64,000 bases of DNA from Yinghuangia soli (GTDB lineage: Bacteria > Actinomycetota > Actinomycetes > Streptomycetales > Streptomycetaceae). The notes beneath the pieces are model-generated. The model was not told the DNA's origin. It saw only the letters and a list, made by a program, of their open reading frames with translations, and did no database searches. Positions 1 to 8,129 of this stretch are shown here, piece after piece. A program made the translations under genes and the position numbers. How positions within the stretch are numbered: position 1 is the first letter of the stretch; the number at the start of each line of letters is the position of its first letter. The stretch spans positions 115,283 to 179,282 of the forward strand of contig NZ_JAKFHA010000015.1 in NCBI RefSeq assembly GCF_021502675.1, given 5' to 3'.

Positions 1-123
1 TTCCCACCCTCCTCGTCGCTGACCACAACGCTAGGCACCCCCACCGATTCCCGAATCCGTAGAACTACTGGCCACCACCCTCGGCCCGGTCGTGCTGTTC
101 GGTTCACCTGTTCGGGCGCCGTG

Positions 124-1611
124 TCAGTGGCCGCCCTGGCGGGCGTGCTTCGGGAGGAGGAAGCCGAGGACGAAGGCCACCGCGGTCAGGGCCAGGGCGA
201 TCAGGGAGGCCATGGCCACCGCGTCCAGGGCCGACTGCTGGTGCATGGCGGCGCCGTCCATGCTGAAGAACACCGTGCCGAACACCGCCACGCCCAGGGC
301 TGCGGCGAGCTGCTGCATCGACTCCAGCGCGCTGGACGCCGAACCGACTTCGTGGTCCTTGATGTCGCCCATGATGATGTCGAACAGCGGGACGAAGATC
401 ATGCCCATGCCGAGCCCGAAGACCAGGAACGGCGCCACCAGGATGCCGCTGCCCATGTCCGGGGTGGCGGTCGCGAAGACCGCGTACAGGCCGCCGATGC
501 CGACCGCCATGATGGCCAGGCCGATGTGCAGGATCTTGCGGCCCAGCTTGGTCATCAGTGCGCCGCCGATGCCCGAGCCGACGAACGCGCCGGCCGCCCA
601 GGCGCCCATCGTCAGGCTCGCCCGCATCGCGCTGAAGCCGAGGCCGAGCTGCAGGAACAGGCCGATGGTGAGCGAGAGTCCGACGATCGCGCCGAAGAAG
701 ACGATGACGAAGAGCACACCCGAGCTGTACGAGCGCTTCGCGAACACGCTCAGCTGCACCAGCGGGGCCTGCGCACCGCGGGCGGTGCGGCGCAGGGTGT
801 GCGCGACGAATCCGGCCAGCACCGCGACCGCACCGGCGAGCATCCCGAACATCCAGAGCGGCCAGCCCTTTTCCTGGCCCTGCACCAGCGGGTAGACCAG
901 CATGAACATCCCGGCGCCGCCGAGCAGGATGCCGCCCAGGTCGAAGGACTTGTCGGTGGTGGCGACCGGCGGCTTCGCGGGCAGCGCGTACTTGCCGGCC
1001 AGCAGGGCGAACGCGCCGAGCGGGACGTTGATCAGGAAGATCATGCGCCATCCGGTGCCGAGCAGGTCGGCGTCCACCAGCGCGCCGGCCACGATCGGGC
1101 CGAGGATCGTGGCGAGACCGATCGCCGGGCCGAAGGCGGCGAACGCCTTGCCCATCTCCTGCGGCGGGAACAGGTCCCGGATCAGCCCGAAGCCCTGCGG
1201 GATCATGATCGCGCCGGCCAGGCCCTGGAGCACGCGCGCCCCGATCAGCGCCTCCGGCGACCACGCGAGCGCGCACAGCACCGACGCGGCCACGAAGCCG
1301 ACGATGCCGATCTGCATCATGCGCTTGCGGCCGAAGACGTCGCCCAGCCGCCCGCCGGTCAGCAGCCCGGCGGCCAGCGCCAGGGTGTACGCGGCGGCCA
1401 TCCACTGCAGTGCGGAGTACGAACCGCCCAGGTCCGCGCGGATCGCCGGGGCGGCGACGTTCACGATGGAGGCGTCCAGCAGGTTCATCAGGGTGGCCGC
1501 GAGGATCACGGCCAGGCCGAGCCACTTGCGGTCGGCGCCGGTCCGCTCGGGGGCGGACGGGGTTCCGGCGGCGGCCGCGGGCATCGCCGCGGACTCCAGG
1601 ACTGCGCTCAC
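124..1611 (-). CDS. MFS drug-efflux transporter, DHA2/EmrB-QacA type
   Basis: A 495-residue integral membrane protein with about 14 predicted helices, matching the 14-TM DHA2 drug:H+ antiporter family that exports hydrophobic cations or antibiotics across the plasma membrane. Visible marks are the first-helix [12 protein letters not shown] motif, the loop 2-3 motif [12 protein letters not shown] (about residues 85-96), and a motif-C-like [16 protein letters not shown] segment. The ATG start gives a cytoplasmic leader of about 30 residues before helix 1. It is divergent from a WYL-domain regulator at 1809, the usual local control arrangement for such pumps. The substrate cannot be told from sequence. 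Confidence 0.93.
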   Translation of the reverse strand: MSAVLESAAMPAAAAGTPSAPERTGADRKWLGLAVILAATLMNLLDASIVNVAAPAIRADLGGSYSALQWMAAAYTLALAAGLLTGGRLGDVFGRKRMMQIGIVGFVAASVLCALAWSPEALIGARVLQGLAGAIMIPQGFGLIRDLFPPQEMGKAFAAFGPAIGLATILGPIVAGALVDADLLGTGWRMIFLINVPLGAFALLAGKYALPAKPPVATTDKSFDLGGILLGGAGMFMLVYPLVQGQEKGWPLWMFGMLAGAVAVLAGFVAHTLRRTARGAQAPLVQLSVFAKRSYSSGVLFVIVFFGAIVGLSLTIGLFLQLGLGFSAMRASLTMGAWAAGAFVGSGIGGALMTKLGRKILHIGLAIMAVGIGGLYAVFATATPDMGSGILVAPFLVFGLGMGMIFVPLFDIIMGDIKDHEVGSASSALESMQQLAAALGVAVFGTVFFSMDGAAMHQQSALDAVAMASLIALALTAVAFVLGFLLPKHARQGGH

Positions 1612-1766
1612 GGGAGAGCTCCTTGGGGGTCGCTGAACAGGGGACGTACCGGGGTCCTGCGGTCCGGGCCGTTGCGCCGTTCGAGCCGGCTGCAGCTGCT
1701 CTGACCTGGTACTTCGGGAGTTCGGTGGCCACCGCTTTCCTCCACTGCTAGAACTTTAGAAGGCTA

Positions 1767-1787
1767 TTAGGCAAGCTTCGTTCCTAA
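1767..1787. promoter_or_regulatory. Inverted repeat in the MFS/WYL divergent promoter
   Basis: TTAGG-N11-CCTAA lies in an AT-richer stretch between the divergent MFS and WYL genes, inside a looser outer dyad CTTTAG (1754-1759)/CTAAAG (1784-1789). The position suits an operator for the adjacent WYL regulator controlling both promoters. That is inference from position and symmetry only. Confidence 0.4.
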
Positions 1788-1808
1788 AGGAAGGGCAGAG
1801 TCGAAATC

Positions 1809-2768
1809 ATGTTGGAGACCTCGGCACGACTTCTGCGTCTGCTCTCTCTGCTGCAGACCCACCGCGACTGGACCGGCACCGAACTGGCCGAGCGCCTCGA
1901 CGTCACCGCACGGACCGTGCGCAACGACGTCGAACGGCTGCGCAACCTCGGCTATCCGGTGCATGCGACGCGCGGCGCCGCGGGCGGCTACCGCCTCGGC
2001 GCCGGGGCGTCCCTGCCCCCGCTCCTCCTCGACGACGAAGAAGCCGTGGCGGTGGCCGTCGGCTTGCGCACCGCGGCCGGCGGCACGGTCGCGGGCATCG
2101 AGGAGACCTCGCTGCGTGCGCTCGCCAAGCTCGAACAGGTGCTGCCCAACCGGCTGCGGCGCCGCGTCAACGCGCTGCAGACGTACACCGTGCCGGTGCC
2201 CGGCCAGGACGGGCCGCGGGTGGACGCCGAGGTGCTCACCACGATCGCGGCCGCCTGCCGCGACCACGAGCGCCTGCGGTTCGACTACCGGGACTACTCG
2301 GGGGCCGAGACGCTGCGCAACGTCGAGCCGTACCGCATGGTCAACTGGGGCCGCCGCTGGTACCTGGTGGCCTGGGACGTGCAGCGCGAGGACTGGCGCA
2401 TCTTCCGGGTCGACCGGGTCGCGCCGCGCACGCCGACCGGCCCCCGCTTCACGCCGCGCGACCTGCCGGCCGAGGACATCGCCGAGTACGTCTCCAGCCG
2501 GGTCGCCGCAGCCCCGTGGCGCACCCGGGCCCGGGTGACCGTGCACGCGCCCGCGGCGGAGATCTCCGGGCGTATCCCGGGCTTCGTCGGCACGGTCGAG
2601 CCGCGCGACGAGAACTCCTGCTACCTGTCGACCGGTTCGGACAACCCGGAGACCCTGGCAGTGTGGCTCGGCATGCTCGGCTGCGACTTCACCGTGGAGA
2701 ACGCCCCCGAACTGGTCGAGCACCTGCGGCTCCTGGCCGAGCGGTACGCCAGGGCCGCGGAGAACTGA
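1809..2768 (+). CDS. YafY/DeoR-type transcriptional regulator with WYL domain
   Basis: A 319-residue cytoplasmic DNA-binding protein. Residues about 5-60 form an HTH_11 winged helix (RTVRNDVERLRNLGYPVH). Residues about 140-220 form the WYL ligand-sensing domain, with the diagnostic WYLVAWD, and a WCX-like C-terminal region follows. WYL domains in DNA-damage and phage-defence regulators bind nucleic acid; in single-gene YafY proteins the ligand is usually unknown. The gene faces the MFS exporter at 124-1611 and most likely controls it. AAAGGAAGG at about 1786-1794 is the probable ribosome site, though its spacing to the ATG is long. Confidence 0.88.
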   Translation: MLETSARLLRLLSLLQTHRDWTGTELAERLDVTARTVRNDVERLRNLGYPVHATRGAAGGYRLGAGASLPPLLLDDEEAVAVAVGLRTAAGGTVAGIEETSLRALAKLEQVLPNRLRRRVNALQTYTVPVPGQDGPRVDAEVLTTIAAACRDHERLRFDYRDYSGAETLRNVEPYRMVNWGRRWYLVAWDVQREDWRIFRVDRVAPRTPTGPRFTPRDLPAEDIAEYVSSRVAAAPWRTRARVTVHAPAAEISGRIPGFVGTVEPRDENSCYLSTGSDNPETLAVWLGMLGCDFTVENAPELVEHLRLLAERYARAAEN

Positions 2769-2806
2769 GCGCCGCCCGGCGCCGCCGCGCTGCGGTACGT
2801 TGCGCC

Positions 2807-2829
2807 CGCCGGGTCCGCAGGACCCGGCG
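2807..2829 (+). terminator. GC-rich hairpin after the WYL regulator
   Basis: CGCCGGGTCC and GGACCCGGCG form a perfect 10-bp stem with a 3-nt loop, between the WYL gene and the nucleotidyltransferase. Factor-independent terminators without a U-tract are common in GC-rich actinobacteria. Confidence 0.55.
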
Positions 2830-2860
2830 CGGCACGACGGCAACGGGAAGGCGGTACGCG

Positions 2861-3712
2861 ATGGCCGACGCACAGGGCTCGGGCGGAGCGCAGCGCGCCG
2901 CACTGGACCACGTCCTGGCGCTGATCGCGGAGTCGCCTTGGGCGGACCAGCTGGTGTTGCGAGGCAGCATGGCGATGCTCGCGTGGGCAGGCGACCGCGC
3001 CCGCGAACCCGCCGACCTGGACTGGATCGTGGTGCCCGGGCAGGATGCGGAAGGGCCCGACCCCGTCGCCGACTTCGTCGTCCTGCTGCGGGAGAGGCCG
3101 GATGCCGCGCCCGGTGTGCGTTTCGACCCCGACCGGCGCCTCCTCGATGGCCTCGGGCAGTACTACACCGCCGGAACTGCCCCCTTCGACGGGCCCGCCG
3201 GTCTGCGGCTCGCGATCCCGTGGACGTCCGAAACGGGCGAGCGCGGCTGGACGCGGATCGACTTTGCGCACGACGAGCCGATCCACGAGCCGCCCGTCCA
3301 GGCCCGCATTCCCCGCGGCGACGGCGGCCCGCCGACGACCGTCCAGGCGGCGAGCCCTGAGCTCTCGCTCGCCTGGAAGCTCCAGTGGCTGCAAAGCGAT
3401 GCCACCCGCGTCGATCCCGACGACCCCTGGCAGCCCGCTCCGCGCGCCCAGGGCAAGGACCTCTACGACGCCGTCCTCCTCGCCGAGGCCTACGCCGCCA
3501 CCCTCAGCGGCGCGCTGCTCGCCCGGGTCATGGGCATCCCGCGCGCCGAGGCCGCCGACCGCCTCGCCACATGCTTCGACGCCGACGCGATCTCCCGCTG
3601 GGATGTGGACTGGCGCGCGTTCCAGGCCGCGCACCCGCATGTCCGCGGCGGTGCCGACGCCTGGCTCGGGCGCCTCGCCCGTGCGGTCGCCCCGATCCTC
3701 TACGACCTGTAG
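2861..3712 (+). CDS. AbiEii/AbiGii-like nucleotidyltransferase
   Basis: A 283-residue protein of the AbiEii nucleotidyltransferase-fold family, whose best-known members are toxins of type IV toxin-antitoxin and phage-abortive systems. The N-terminal signature LVLRGSMAMLAW (about residues 29-40) followed by DLDWIV (about 48-53) matches the G-S...D-x-D nucleotide/metal motif. The LAWKLQWL...GKDLYDAVLL block (about 170-210) matches the family's Lys/Asp region. An ATG directly after GGTACGCG was chosen because it gives the conserved N-terminus without a leader. No AbiEi-type HTH antitoxin lies beside it, so a toxin role is not supported by context. A housekeeping relative of unknown substrate is equally possible. 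Confidence 0.75.
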   Translation: MADAQGSGGAQRAALDHVLALIAESPWADQLVLRGSMAMLAWAGDRAREPADLDWIVVPGQDAEGPDPVADFVVLLRERPDAAPGVRFDPDRRLLDGLGQYYTAGTAPFDGPAGLRLAIPWTSETGERGWTRIDFAHDEPIHEPPVQARIPRGDGGPPTTVQAASPELSLAWKLQWLQSDATRVDPDDPWQPAPRAQGKDLYDAVLLAEAYAATLSGALLARVMGIPRAEAADRLATCFDADAISRWDVDWRAFQAAHPHVRGGADAWLGRLARAVAPILYDL

Positions 3713-3761
3713 CGCCCGACCTGCCACCACCTCCCTCCTCGCCGCGGAGCCTTGCGAGCCC

Positions 3762-3786
3762 CATCATGGCCATGATAGCCATGATG
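3762..3786. promoter_or_regulatory. Palindrome CATCATGGC-N7-GCCATGATG upstream of the VOC/DegT pair
   Basis: Perfect 9-bp arms with a 7-bp spacer lie about 75 bp before the start of the gene at 3859. Inside the repeat, ATCATGGCCATGAT (3763-3776) is a complete palindrome by itself. The AT-rich content stands out from its surroundings. A transcription-factor operator controlling the two-gene unit 3859-5659 is the likeliest reading. Confidence 0.5.
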
Positions 3787-3858
3787 GTGATGAAAGCTGA
3801 CAGGGCGTCAGCCCCGCCGGTACCAGCCGGCCGGACCCCGAGGACGAGGAGCACCGCC

Positions 3859-4431
3859 ATGCCTGCGGTTCCGGACGACACCGCACTGCGGCGCCTCACG
3901 CACGCCGAGCTCGTCCACCGGCCCGGTGAACGCGCCCTCGCGCAACGGGTCCTGGAACTCCTCGGCTGCCGTGTCGTCGACCGCGGCGGGCACTTCTTCA
4001 CCGCGTTCGTCGAGCCGGACGTCTCCGACTACCTCACCAACGTCCTGTACGCCTCCGAGGCGACCCCCGAGCAGTGGGCCTTCGAACAGGCCCTCGACGC
4101 GGCATCCGGCACCGGGCCGCTCGCCGAGGCCCGGGATGCCTGGGCCGCGCGCATGCGCGCCGAGCCGCAGCTCTCGTACCACTTCGGCCTGCGGCTGCCG
4201 AGCGAAGCAGCCCTGGACGCCGCGCTCGACCGCATCGGCGAAGCCGGCCGCACCGACCCCGAACTCGCCGGCCGCATCGAGGTCGCGGCGGTCTTCCGCC
4301 CCGGCGACCCCGGCGCCGCCACCGACGCGATGGTGCAGGCCTTCGTCCGCACCGACGTAGTCGCCTGCGGCCTCCTCGGCCTCGGCCAGCACATCGAACT
4401 GCAATGGCACATCCCGACCCGAAAGGCCTGA
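3859..4431 (+). CDS. VOC/glyoxalase-fold-like protein of unknown function
   Basis: A 190-residue protein with two apparent half-modules. The N-terminal LTHAELVHRPGE...LLGCRVVDRGGHFF (about 14-47) looks like a vicinal-oxygen-chelate beta-alpha-beta unit with a potential metal-binding His. The C-terminal GQHIELQW (about 178-185) resembles the final strand carrying the His/Glu ligand. The second half has YHFGLRLPSEAALDAAL, again VOC-like. The stop lies 4 nt before the start of the DegT-fold gene, so the two are almost certainly one transcript. The fold call is moderate; no substrate can be assigned. The ATG at 3859 follows GAGGAGCACC. Confidence 0.6.
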   Translation: MPAVPDDTALRRLTHAELVHRPGERALAQRVLELLGCRVVDRGGHFFTAFVEPDVSDYLTNVLYASEATPEQWAFEQALDAASGTGPLAEARDAWAARMRAEPQLSYHFGLRLPSEAALDAALDRIGEAGRTDPELAGRIEVAAVFRPGDPGAATDAMVQAFVRTDVVACGLLGLGQHIELQWHIPTRKA

Positions 4432-4435
4432 ACAC

Positions 4436-5659
4436 ATGACCGAGCAGAAGAAGGTCGTCTACGCGACCGCGGTGTACGACCAGGACGAGATAGACGCGGT
4501 CATGGCCGTCCTGACCCAGGGCCAGAACGGCCTGCGCATCGGCCCCAACGTGGCCGAGATGGAGCGCCGCGTCGCCGACCTGTTCGGCAAGCGCCACGGC
4601 GTGATGGTCAGCTCGGGCTCCGCCGCGCTTTTCCTCGCCGTCGAACTCCTCGGCCTCGCCCCCGGCACCGAGGTCATCACCTCGCCGCTGACCTTCTCCA
4701 CCGACCTGTCCTCGCTGCTGCGCGCCGGTCTGATCCCGGTCTTCGTGGACGTCGAGCCGGACACCTTCCAGATCGACGTCACGAAGATCGAGGAGATGGT
4801 CACCGACAAGACCGGCGCCGTCCTCATCCCCAACCTGGCCGGCAACGCCCCCGACTGGGACGCCATCCGCGAGATCGCCGACCGGCACGGCCTCAAGGTC
4901 ATCGAGGACTCGTGCGACGCGGTCGGCGCCACCCTGCACGGCACCCCCACCGGCACCCGCTCCGACATCTCGGTGACCAGCTTCTCGCTGTCGCACATCA
5001 TCACCGCGGCCGGCACCGGCGGCATGGTGATGCTGGACGACGACGACCTGCGCGACCGCTGCCTGACCCTGCGCGGCTGGGGCCGCCGCTCCGAGACGCA
5101 GCTGTTCGGCTCCAAGGCCGGCTCCCGCGACTTCTGGACCGACCTGGACGGCATCAGCTACGACAACATGTTCATCTTCGACGAGGCCGGCTGGAACTTC
5201 CTGCCCACCGAACTCTGCGCGGCCTTCGGCGTCCCGCAGGTCAAGAAGCTGCCCCTCAACTACGAGCGCCGGCAGCACAACTTCCGGCGCTTCTCGGAGA
5301 TCCTGCGCCGCCACCCCGCGCACTTCACGCCGCCCCGGCAGACCGAGGGCCTGGACACCGCCTGGCTGTCGTTCTGCTTCCTGGTCAAGCCGGACGCCGG
5401 CTTCGGCCGCAGCGACCTCCAGCAGTACCTGGAGGCGCAGGGCATCGACACGCGCGTCGTGTGGACCGGCAACGCGGCCCGCCAGCCGTTCATGAAGGAC
5501 GCCGCGTTCCGGCAGCCGGCCGGCGGCCTGCCGGGCGCCGACGAGGTCATGGAGTACGGCGTGCTCATCTCCTGCAACCACGGCCTCAGCGACGAGATGA
5601 TCGACCACGTCGGCACCCACATCGACGCCTTCGTCGCCGGACGCACCGCAACGTCCTGA
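4436..5659 (+). CDS. DegT/DnrJ/EryC1-fold PLP/PMP enzyme with active-site His (ColD-like)
   Basis: A 407-residue fold-type-I vitamin-B6 enzyme of the sugar aminotransferase superfamily. GSAALFLAV (about 61-69) fits the phosphate-binding turn and EDSCDAVGA (157-165) carries the pyridine-N Asp. The internal-aldimine lysine is replaced: SFSLSHIITAAGTGG puts His187 where aminotransferases have Lys. In this family a His there marks the 3-dehydratases, GDP-4-keto-6-deoxymannose 3-dehydratase ColD and CDP-sugar dehydratase E1/RfbH. The Cys-rich [2Fe-2S] segment of E1 is not visible, which favours a ColD-like cluster-free enzyme. It is coupled to the VOC-like gene, with no other sugar genes nearby, so the substrate is open. 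Confidence 0.82.
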   Translation: MTEQKKVVYATAVYDQDEIDAVMAVLTQGQNGLRIGPNVAEMERRVADLFGKRHGVMVSSGSAALFLAVELLGLAPGTEVITSPLTFSTDLSSLLRAGLIPVFVDVEPDTFQIDVTKIEEMVTDKTGAVLIPNLAGNAPDWDAIREIADRHGLKVIEDSCDAVGATLHGTPTGTRSDISVTSFSLSHIITAAGTGGMVMLDDDDLRDRCLTLRGWGRRSETQLFGSKAGSRDFWTDLDGISYDNMFIFDEAGWNFLPTELCAAFGVPQVKKLPLNYERRQHNFRRFSEILRRHPAHFTPPRQTEGLDTAWLSFCFLVKPDAGFGRSDLQQYLEAQGIDTRVVWTGNAARQPFMKDAAFRQPAGGLPGADEVMEYGVLISCNHGLSDEMIDHVGTHIDAFVAGRTATS

Positions 5660-5667
5660 ACCACCCC

Positions 5668-5702
5668 GGCACGGCACCCGACCGGCGTACGGGTGCCGTG
5701 CC
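5668..5702 (+). terminator. Strong hairpin terminator after the DegT-fold gene
   Basis: GGCACGGCACCCG and CGGGTGCCGTGCC form a perfect 13-bp stem with a 9-nt loop, starting 9 nt after the stop codon. Confidence 0.75.
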
Positions 5703-5785
5703 CAGGTGTACTCCGCGGCGTATCGGGCAGCGGCCGCACAGGGGGCGACGGCATGTACGAAGCGTCCGCACCCAGGAGGCACCCG

Positions 5786-6028
5786 ATGGCCACCCAGATC
5801 GACCGGTTCCGCTGCGCCGAGGTCTTCGCGAAATTCGACATCGAAGGCGACGGGCGGCTGGACACCCGGCAGCTGAACGCGGCCCTCGACCACCTCGGCC
5901 TTCCGGCGCCCGGCGCTGCCGTCGAGCAACTACTGCGCGGCTTCGACGTGGACGATTCCGGGCGCATCGAGTTCGACGAGTTCGTGGCCCTGGTCGCGGA
6001 CGTCGACAAGCGCACCGAAAGGCAGTGA
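5786..6028 (+). CDS. Small EF-hand calcium-binding protein (calerythrin/CabD-like)
   Basis: An 80-residue soluble protein with two EF-hand loops. Loop 1 is DIEGDGRLDTRQ (about 17-28), with Gln rather than Glu at position 12. Loop 2 is DVDDSGRIEFDE (about 53-64), which has a complete set of ligands with Glu at position 12. The pairing suggests a two-site Ca2+ sensor, with site 1 weaker because of the Gln. The start was chosen at the ATG behind AGGAGG (5774-5779); an upstream in-frame ATG at 5753 lacks such a site. The stop overlaps a possible GTG start of the next gene, so 5786-6887 is probably one operon. Confidence 0.82.
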   Translation: MATQIDRFRCAEVFAKFDIEGDGRLDTRQLNAALDHLGLPAPGAAVEQLLRGFDVDDSGRIEFDEFVALVADVDKRTERQ

Positions 6029-6033
6029 TCGCC

Positions 6034-6357
6034 ATGCCCCGGGGTTCGAGCCCCAAGCGGGAACGCCAGTACGAGCACATCAAGGACAGCGTCAAGAAGC
6101 GCGGCGCGAGCGAGAAGCGCGCCAAGGAGATCGCCGCCCGCACGGTGAACAAGGAACGCGCGCGGGCCGGCGAGTCGCGTACCGCGAGCCGCTCCTCGAC
6201 GCACGACATCTCGTCCTCGCGGCGCGGCGGGCTGCGCTCGCACTCCGGTGCCGCCGGACCGACGTACGACCAGCTGTACGCCGAGGCCAAGCGGCGCAAC
6301 ATCAAGGGCCGTTCGTCGATGCGGAAGGCCGAACTGGCGAAGGCGCTGGGCCGGTGA
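6034..6357 (+). CDS. Small basic actinobacterial protein of the 'plasmid stabilization' (DUF7218-like) type
   Basis: A 107-residue, very basic protein. The first half, with KRERQYEHIKDSVKKRG and KRAKEIAARTVNKERA, is a charged helical segment recurring in streptomycete proteins annotated loosely as plasmid stabilization. The last 35 residues (YDQLYAEAKRRNIKGRSSMRKAELAKAL) look like a SAP/Rho-N-type helix-extended-loop-helix that may bind nucleic acid. A GTG at 6025 overlapping the EF-hand stop is an alternative start. Its stop overlaps the GTG of the DUF6328 gene by 4 nt. The real role is not known; the plasmid label should not be taken as function. Confidence 0.7.
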   Translation: MPRGSSPKRERQYEHIKDSVKKRGASEKRAKEIAARTVNKERARAGESRTASRSSTHDISSSRRGGLRSHSGAAGPTYDQLYAEAKRRNIKGRSSMRKAELAKALGR

Positions 6358-6887
6358 GCATTGCCGAGTCCGGCGGCCGCCCCGGCGACCACGCCCGGGA
6401 CGGCCGAGCCGACGACCGCAAGGACGGCCGGGACGAGACCCGCGAGGAGCGGGCCGACCGGCGCTGGCACGAGACGGTCCAGGAAGTCCGGGTCGTCCAG
6501 ACCGGCGCGCAGATCCTCTTCGGCTTCCTGCTCAGCGTCGTCTTCACCTCCCGGTTCGCCGAACTCGGCGACTTCGACCGCGGGCTGTACGTCGCCGCCG
6601 TGGTCCTCGGCGCCCTGTCGACCGGCGCACTGATCAGCATCGTGGCCTGCCACCTCGCGGTCTCCGGGCGCCGGGTCAAGCCGCAACTGGTGCAGACCGC
6701 AGGCGTGATGGTCGCGGTCGGCATGGGGCTGCTGGCCTGCACGGTCGGCTGCTCCCTCCTGCTCCTGCTGCGCGTCGCGATCGACGACACCGCCGCCGCG
6801 GTGATCACCGCCGTGGTCGCCGGGCTGATCCTGCTGTGCTGGGTGGTGCTGCCCGTCCTGATGCGGGCCCAGGGCGACGGGGACTGA
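6354..6887 (+). CDS. DUF6328 family membrane protein
   Basis: A 177-residue protein with an acidic/charged N-terminus of about 45 residues and four predicted membrane helices (about 55-72, 80-100, 115-138 and 145-170). HETVQEVRVVQTGAQILFGF before and into the first helix is characteristic of the DUF6328 family found across actinobacteria, whose function is unknown. The GTG start overlaps the TGA of the preceding gene, which implies translational coupling. Confidence 0.82.
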   Translation: MSIAESGGRPGDHARDGRADDRKDGRDETREERADRRWHETVQEVRVVQTGAQILFGFLLSVVFTSRFAELGDFDRGLYVAAVVLGALSTGALISIVACHLAVSGRRVKPQLVQTAGVMVAVGMGLLACTVGCSLLLLLRVAIDDTAAAVITAVVAGLILLCWVVLPVLMRAQGDGD

Positions 6888-6994
6888 GCCCGGACAGGGG
6901 CCGAGCCCGGGGGAGCCGCGGGTGATCCCATACCCCGGGCCCGGACGGGTAGCGTCGAAGTCCTGGCAACAGCCGTGCCGAGACGGAGAATCCC

Positions 6995-7213
6995 TTGAGA
7001 TACCTCGCGCTCCGCGAGCGACACCGCGGCGACGACGCACCGCCGGACGGGGCCGCGGCCGTGCTCCCGGCGCACCGCTACGACCCCTTGGCCGGCCTGA
7101 ACGTCCTCGAGGACGGCGGCGCCGTCCTCGTCGAGGCGGTCCACGGGCCGATGTTCGGGTTCACCATCACGAACCACCCGCAGCCGATCGGCGCCAAGAA
7201 GGACGACGACTGA
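6995..7213 (+). CDS. Putative ATP-grasp-modified RiPP (graspetide) precursor
   Basis: A 72-residue peptide next to an ATP-grasp ligase, in the gene order expected for 'ATP-grasp target RiPP/SAV_5884-type maturase' pairs. The segment HRYDPLAGLNVLEDG (about 27-41) resembles the conserved YDP...LNVL.DG leader element by which such ligases recognise precursors. The C-terminal part (about 50-72) would be the core. It offers Thr57, Thr59, Lys68 and Lys69 as nucleophiles and Asp70-72 as acids for ester or amide cross-links. The start is TTG behind GGAGAA; the stop is 1 nt before the ligase ATG. Role inferred from context and the leader-like motif; modification is not shown. Confidence 0.75.
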   Translation: MRYLALRERHRGDDAPPDGAAAVLPAHRYDPLAGLNVLEDGGAVLVEAVHGPMFGFTITNHPQPIGAKKDDD

Positions 7214-7214
7214 G

Positions 7215-8129
7215 ATGCCCCGGCGGCCGCGCCCGGTCGGCATCGTCGTCGTCACCAGCGACGACGACTACACGGCCGACATGGTCGTACGGGGCCTCCC
7301 GCGCGAGGCGTTCGTCCGCCTCGATCCGGGGCGCCTGCGTCCCGGCGCCCTGCTGAACGCCCCCACACCGGACGGCGAATGCCGGGTCGACGGCCGGATC
7401 ATCGCACCGACCGCCGCGGTGTGGTGGCGCAAGCCCACCCCGCCGCGGCTGATGGCCGCCGACGAGGCCTGGGCGGCCGACGAGACGACCAGCCTGCTGG
7501 AAGGCATGCTGCGCAACAGCACCGCGGCCCGGCGCTGGATGAACAGCCCGCCCGCCGTGGCCCGCATCCGGCCCAAGCCGGTGCAACTCGCGCTGGCCCG
7601 CCAGGTCGGTCTGGCCGTGCCGGACAGCCTGGTGACGACCGACTCCCGCGAGGCCTCGGCGTTCATCGCCGAAGGCCCGACCGTGGTGAAGCCCACCACG
7701 CAGCGCTTCACCCAGTTCGCCCCGGTCTTCCGCATCGCGCCCGGCGACGACCTGGGCGGGCTGCAAGGCGCACTGTGCCTGCTGCAGCGCGAGATCGCCC
7801 CCAAGGTCGCGGACTGGCGGGTGACCGTGGTCGGGGACGATGTCTTCGCCTGCCGCATCACCGCGGCACGGCTCGACTGGCGCATCCGACCGCACGAATG
7901 CCTCTACCACGCCGAGGACTTGGACCCGGCGACGGCCCGGCTCCTGTGCGCCTACCGGGAACGGGCCGGCCTCAGCCTGGCGGCCTTCGACCTCGCCGAG
8001 GACGCCGACGGGACGCTGTGGTTCCTGGACGCCAACGCCAATCCCGAATTCGGCTTCCAGGAGGTGGCGACCCGGGCCCCGATCACTGCGACGCTGGCCA
8101 AGTGGCTTCAGGGGGAGGAGCGGACATGA
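7215..8129 (+). CDS. ATP-grasp peptide ligase (graspetide/MvdD-RimK-like maturase)
   Basis: A 304-residue cytosolic enzyme. N-terminal residues about 1-110 form the small preATP-grasp domain (VGIVVVTSDDDYTADMV). The ATP-binding lysine segment TVVKPTT lies near 157, and the C-terminal metal-binding WFLDANANPEF near 269-279 has the Asp/Asn ligands of ATP-grasp enzymes. Related RiPP maturases (microviridin MvdC/MvdD, plesiocin PsnB, SAV_5884 family) phosphorylate Asp/Glu side chains and join them to Ser/Thr hydroxyls or Lys amines. Tight coupling (1 nt after the precursor, ATGA overlap with the zinc-ribbon gene) supports a RiPP role rather than a RimK- or glutathione-synthetase-like one. Confidence 0.86.
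   Translation: MPRRPRPVGIVVVTSDDDYTADMVVRGLPREAFVRLDPGRLRPGALLNAPTPDGECRVDGRIIAPTAAVWWRKPTPPRLMAADEAWAADETTSLLEGMLRNSTAARRWMNSPPAVARIRPKPVQLALARQVGLAVPDSLVTTDSREASAFIAEGPTVVKPTTQRFTQFAPVFRIAPGDDLGGLQGALCLLQREIAPKVADWRVTVVGDDVFACRITAARLDWRIRPHECLYHAEDLDPATARLLCAYRERAGLSLAAFDLAEDADGTLWFLDANANPEFGFQEVATRAPITATLAKWLQGEERT

Noticed and set aside
104-1732. Long Arg/Gly/Pro-rich open frames on both strands over the MFS gene
   Set aside because: Composition (Arg, Ala, Pro, Gly runs with no fold pattern) is typical of shadow frames in GC-rich DNA; the MFS frame explains the region.
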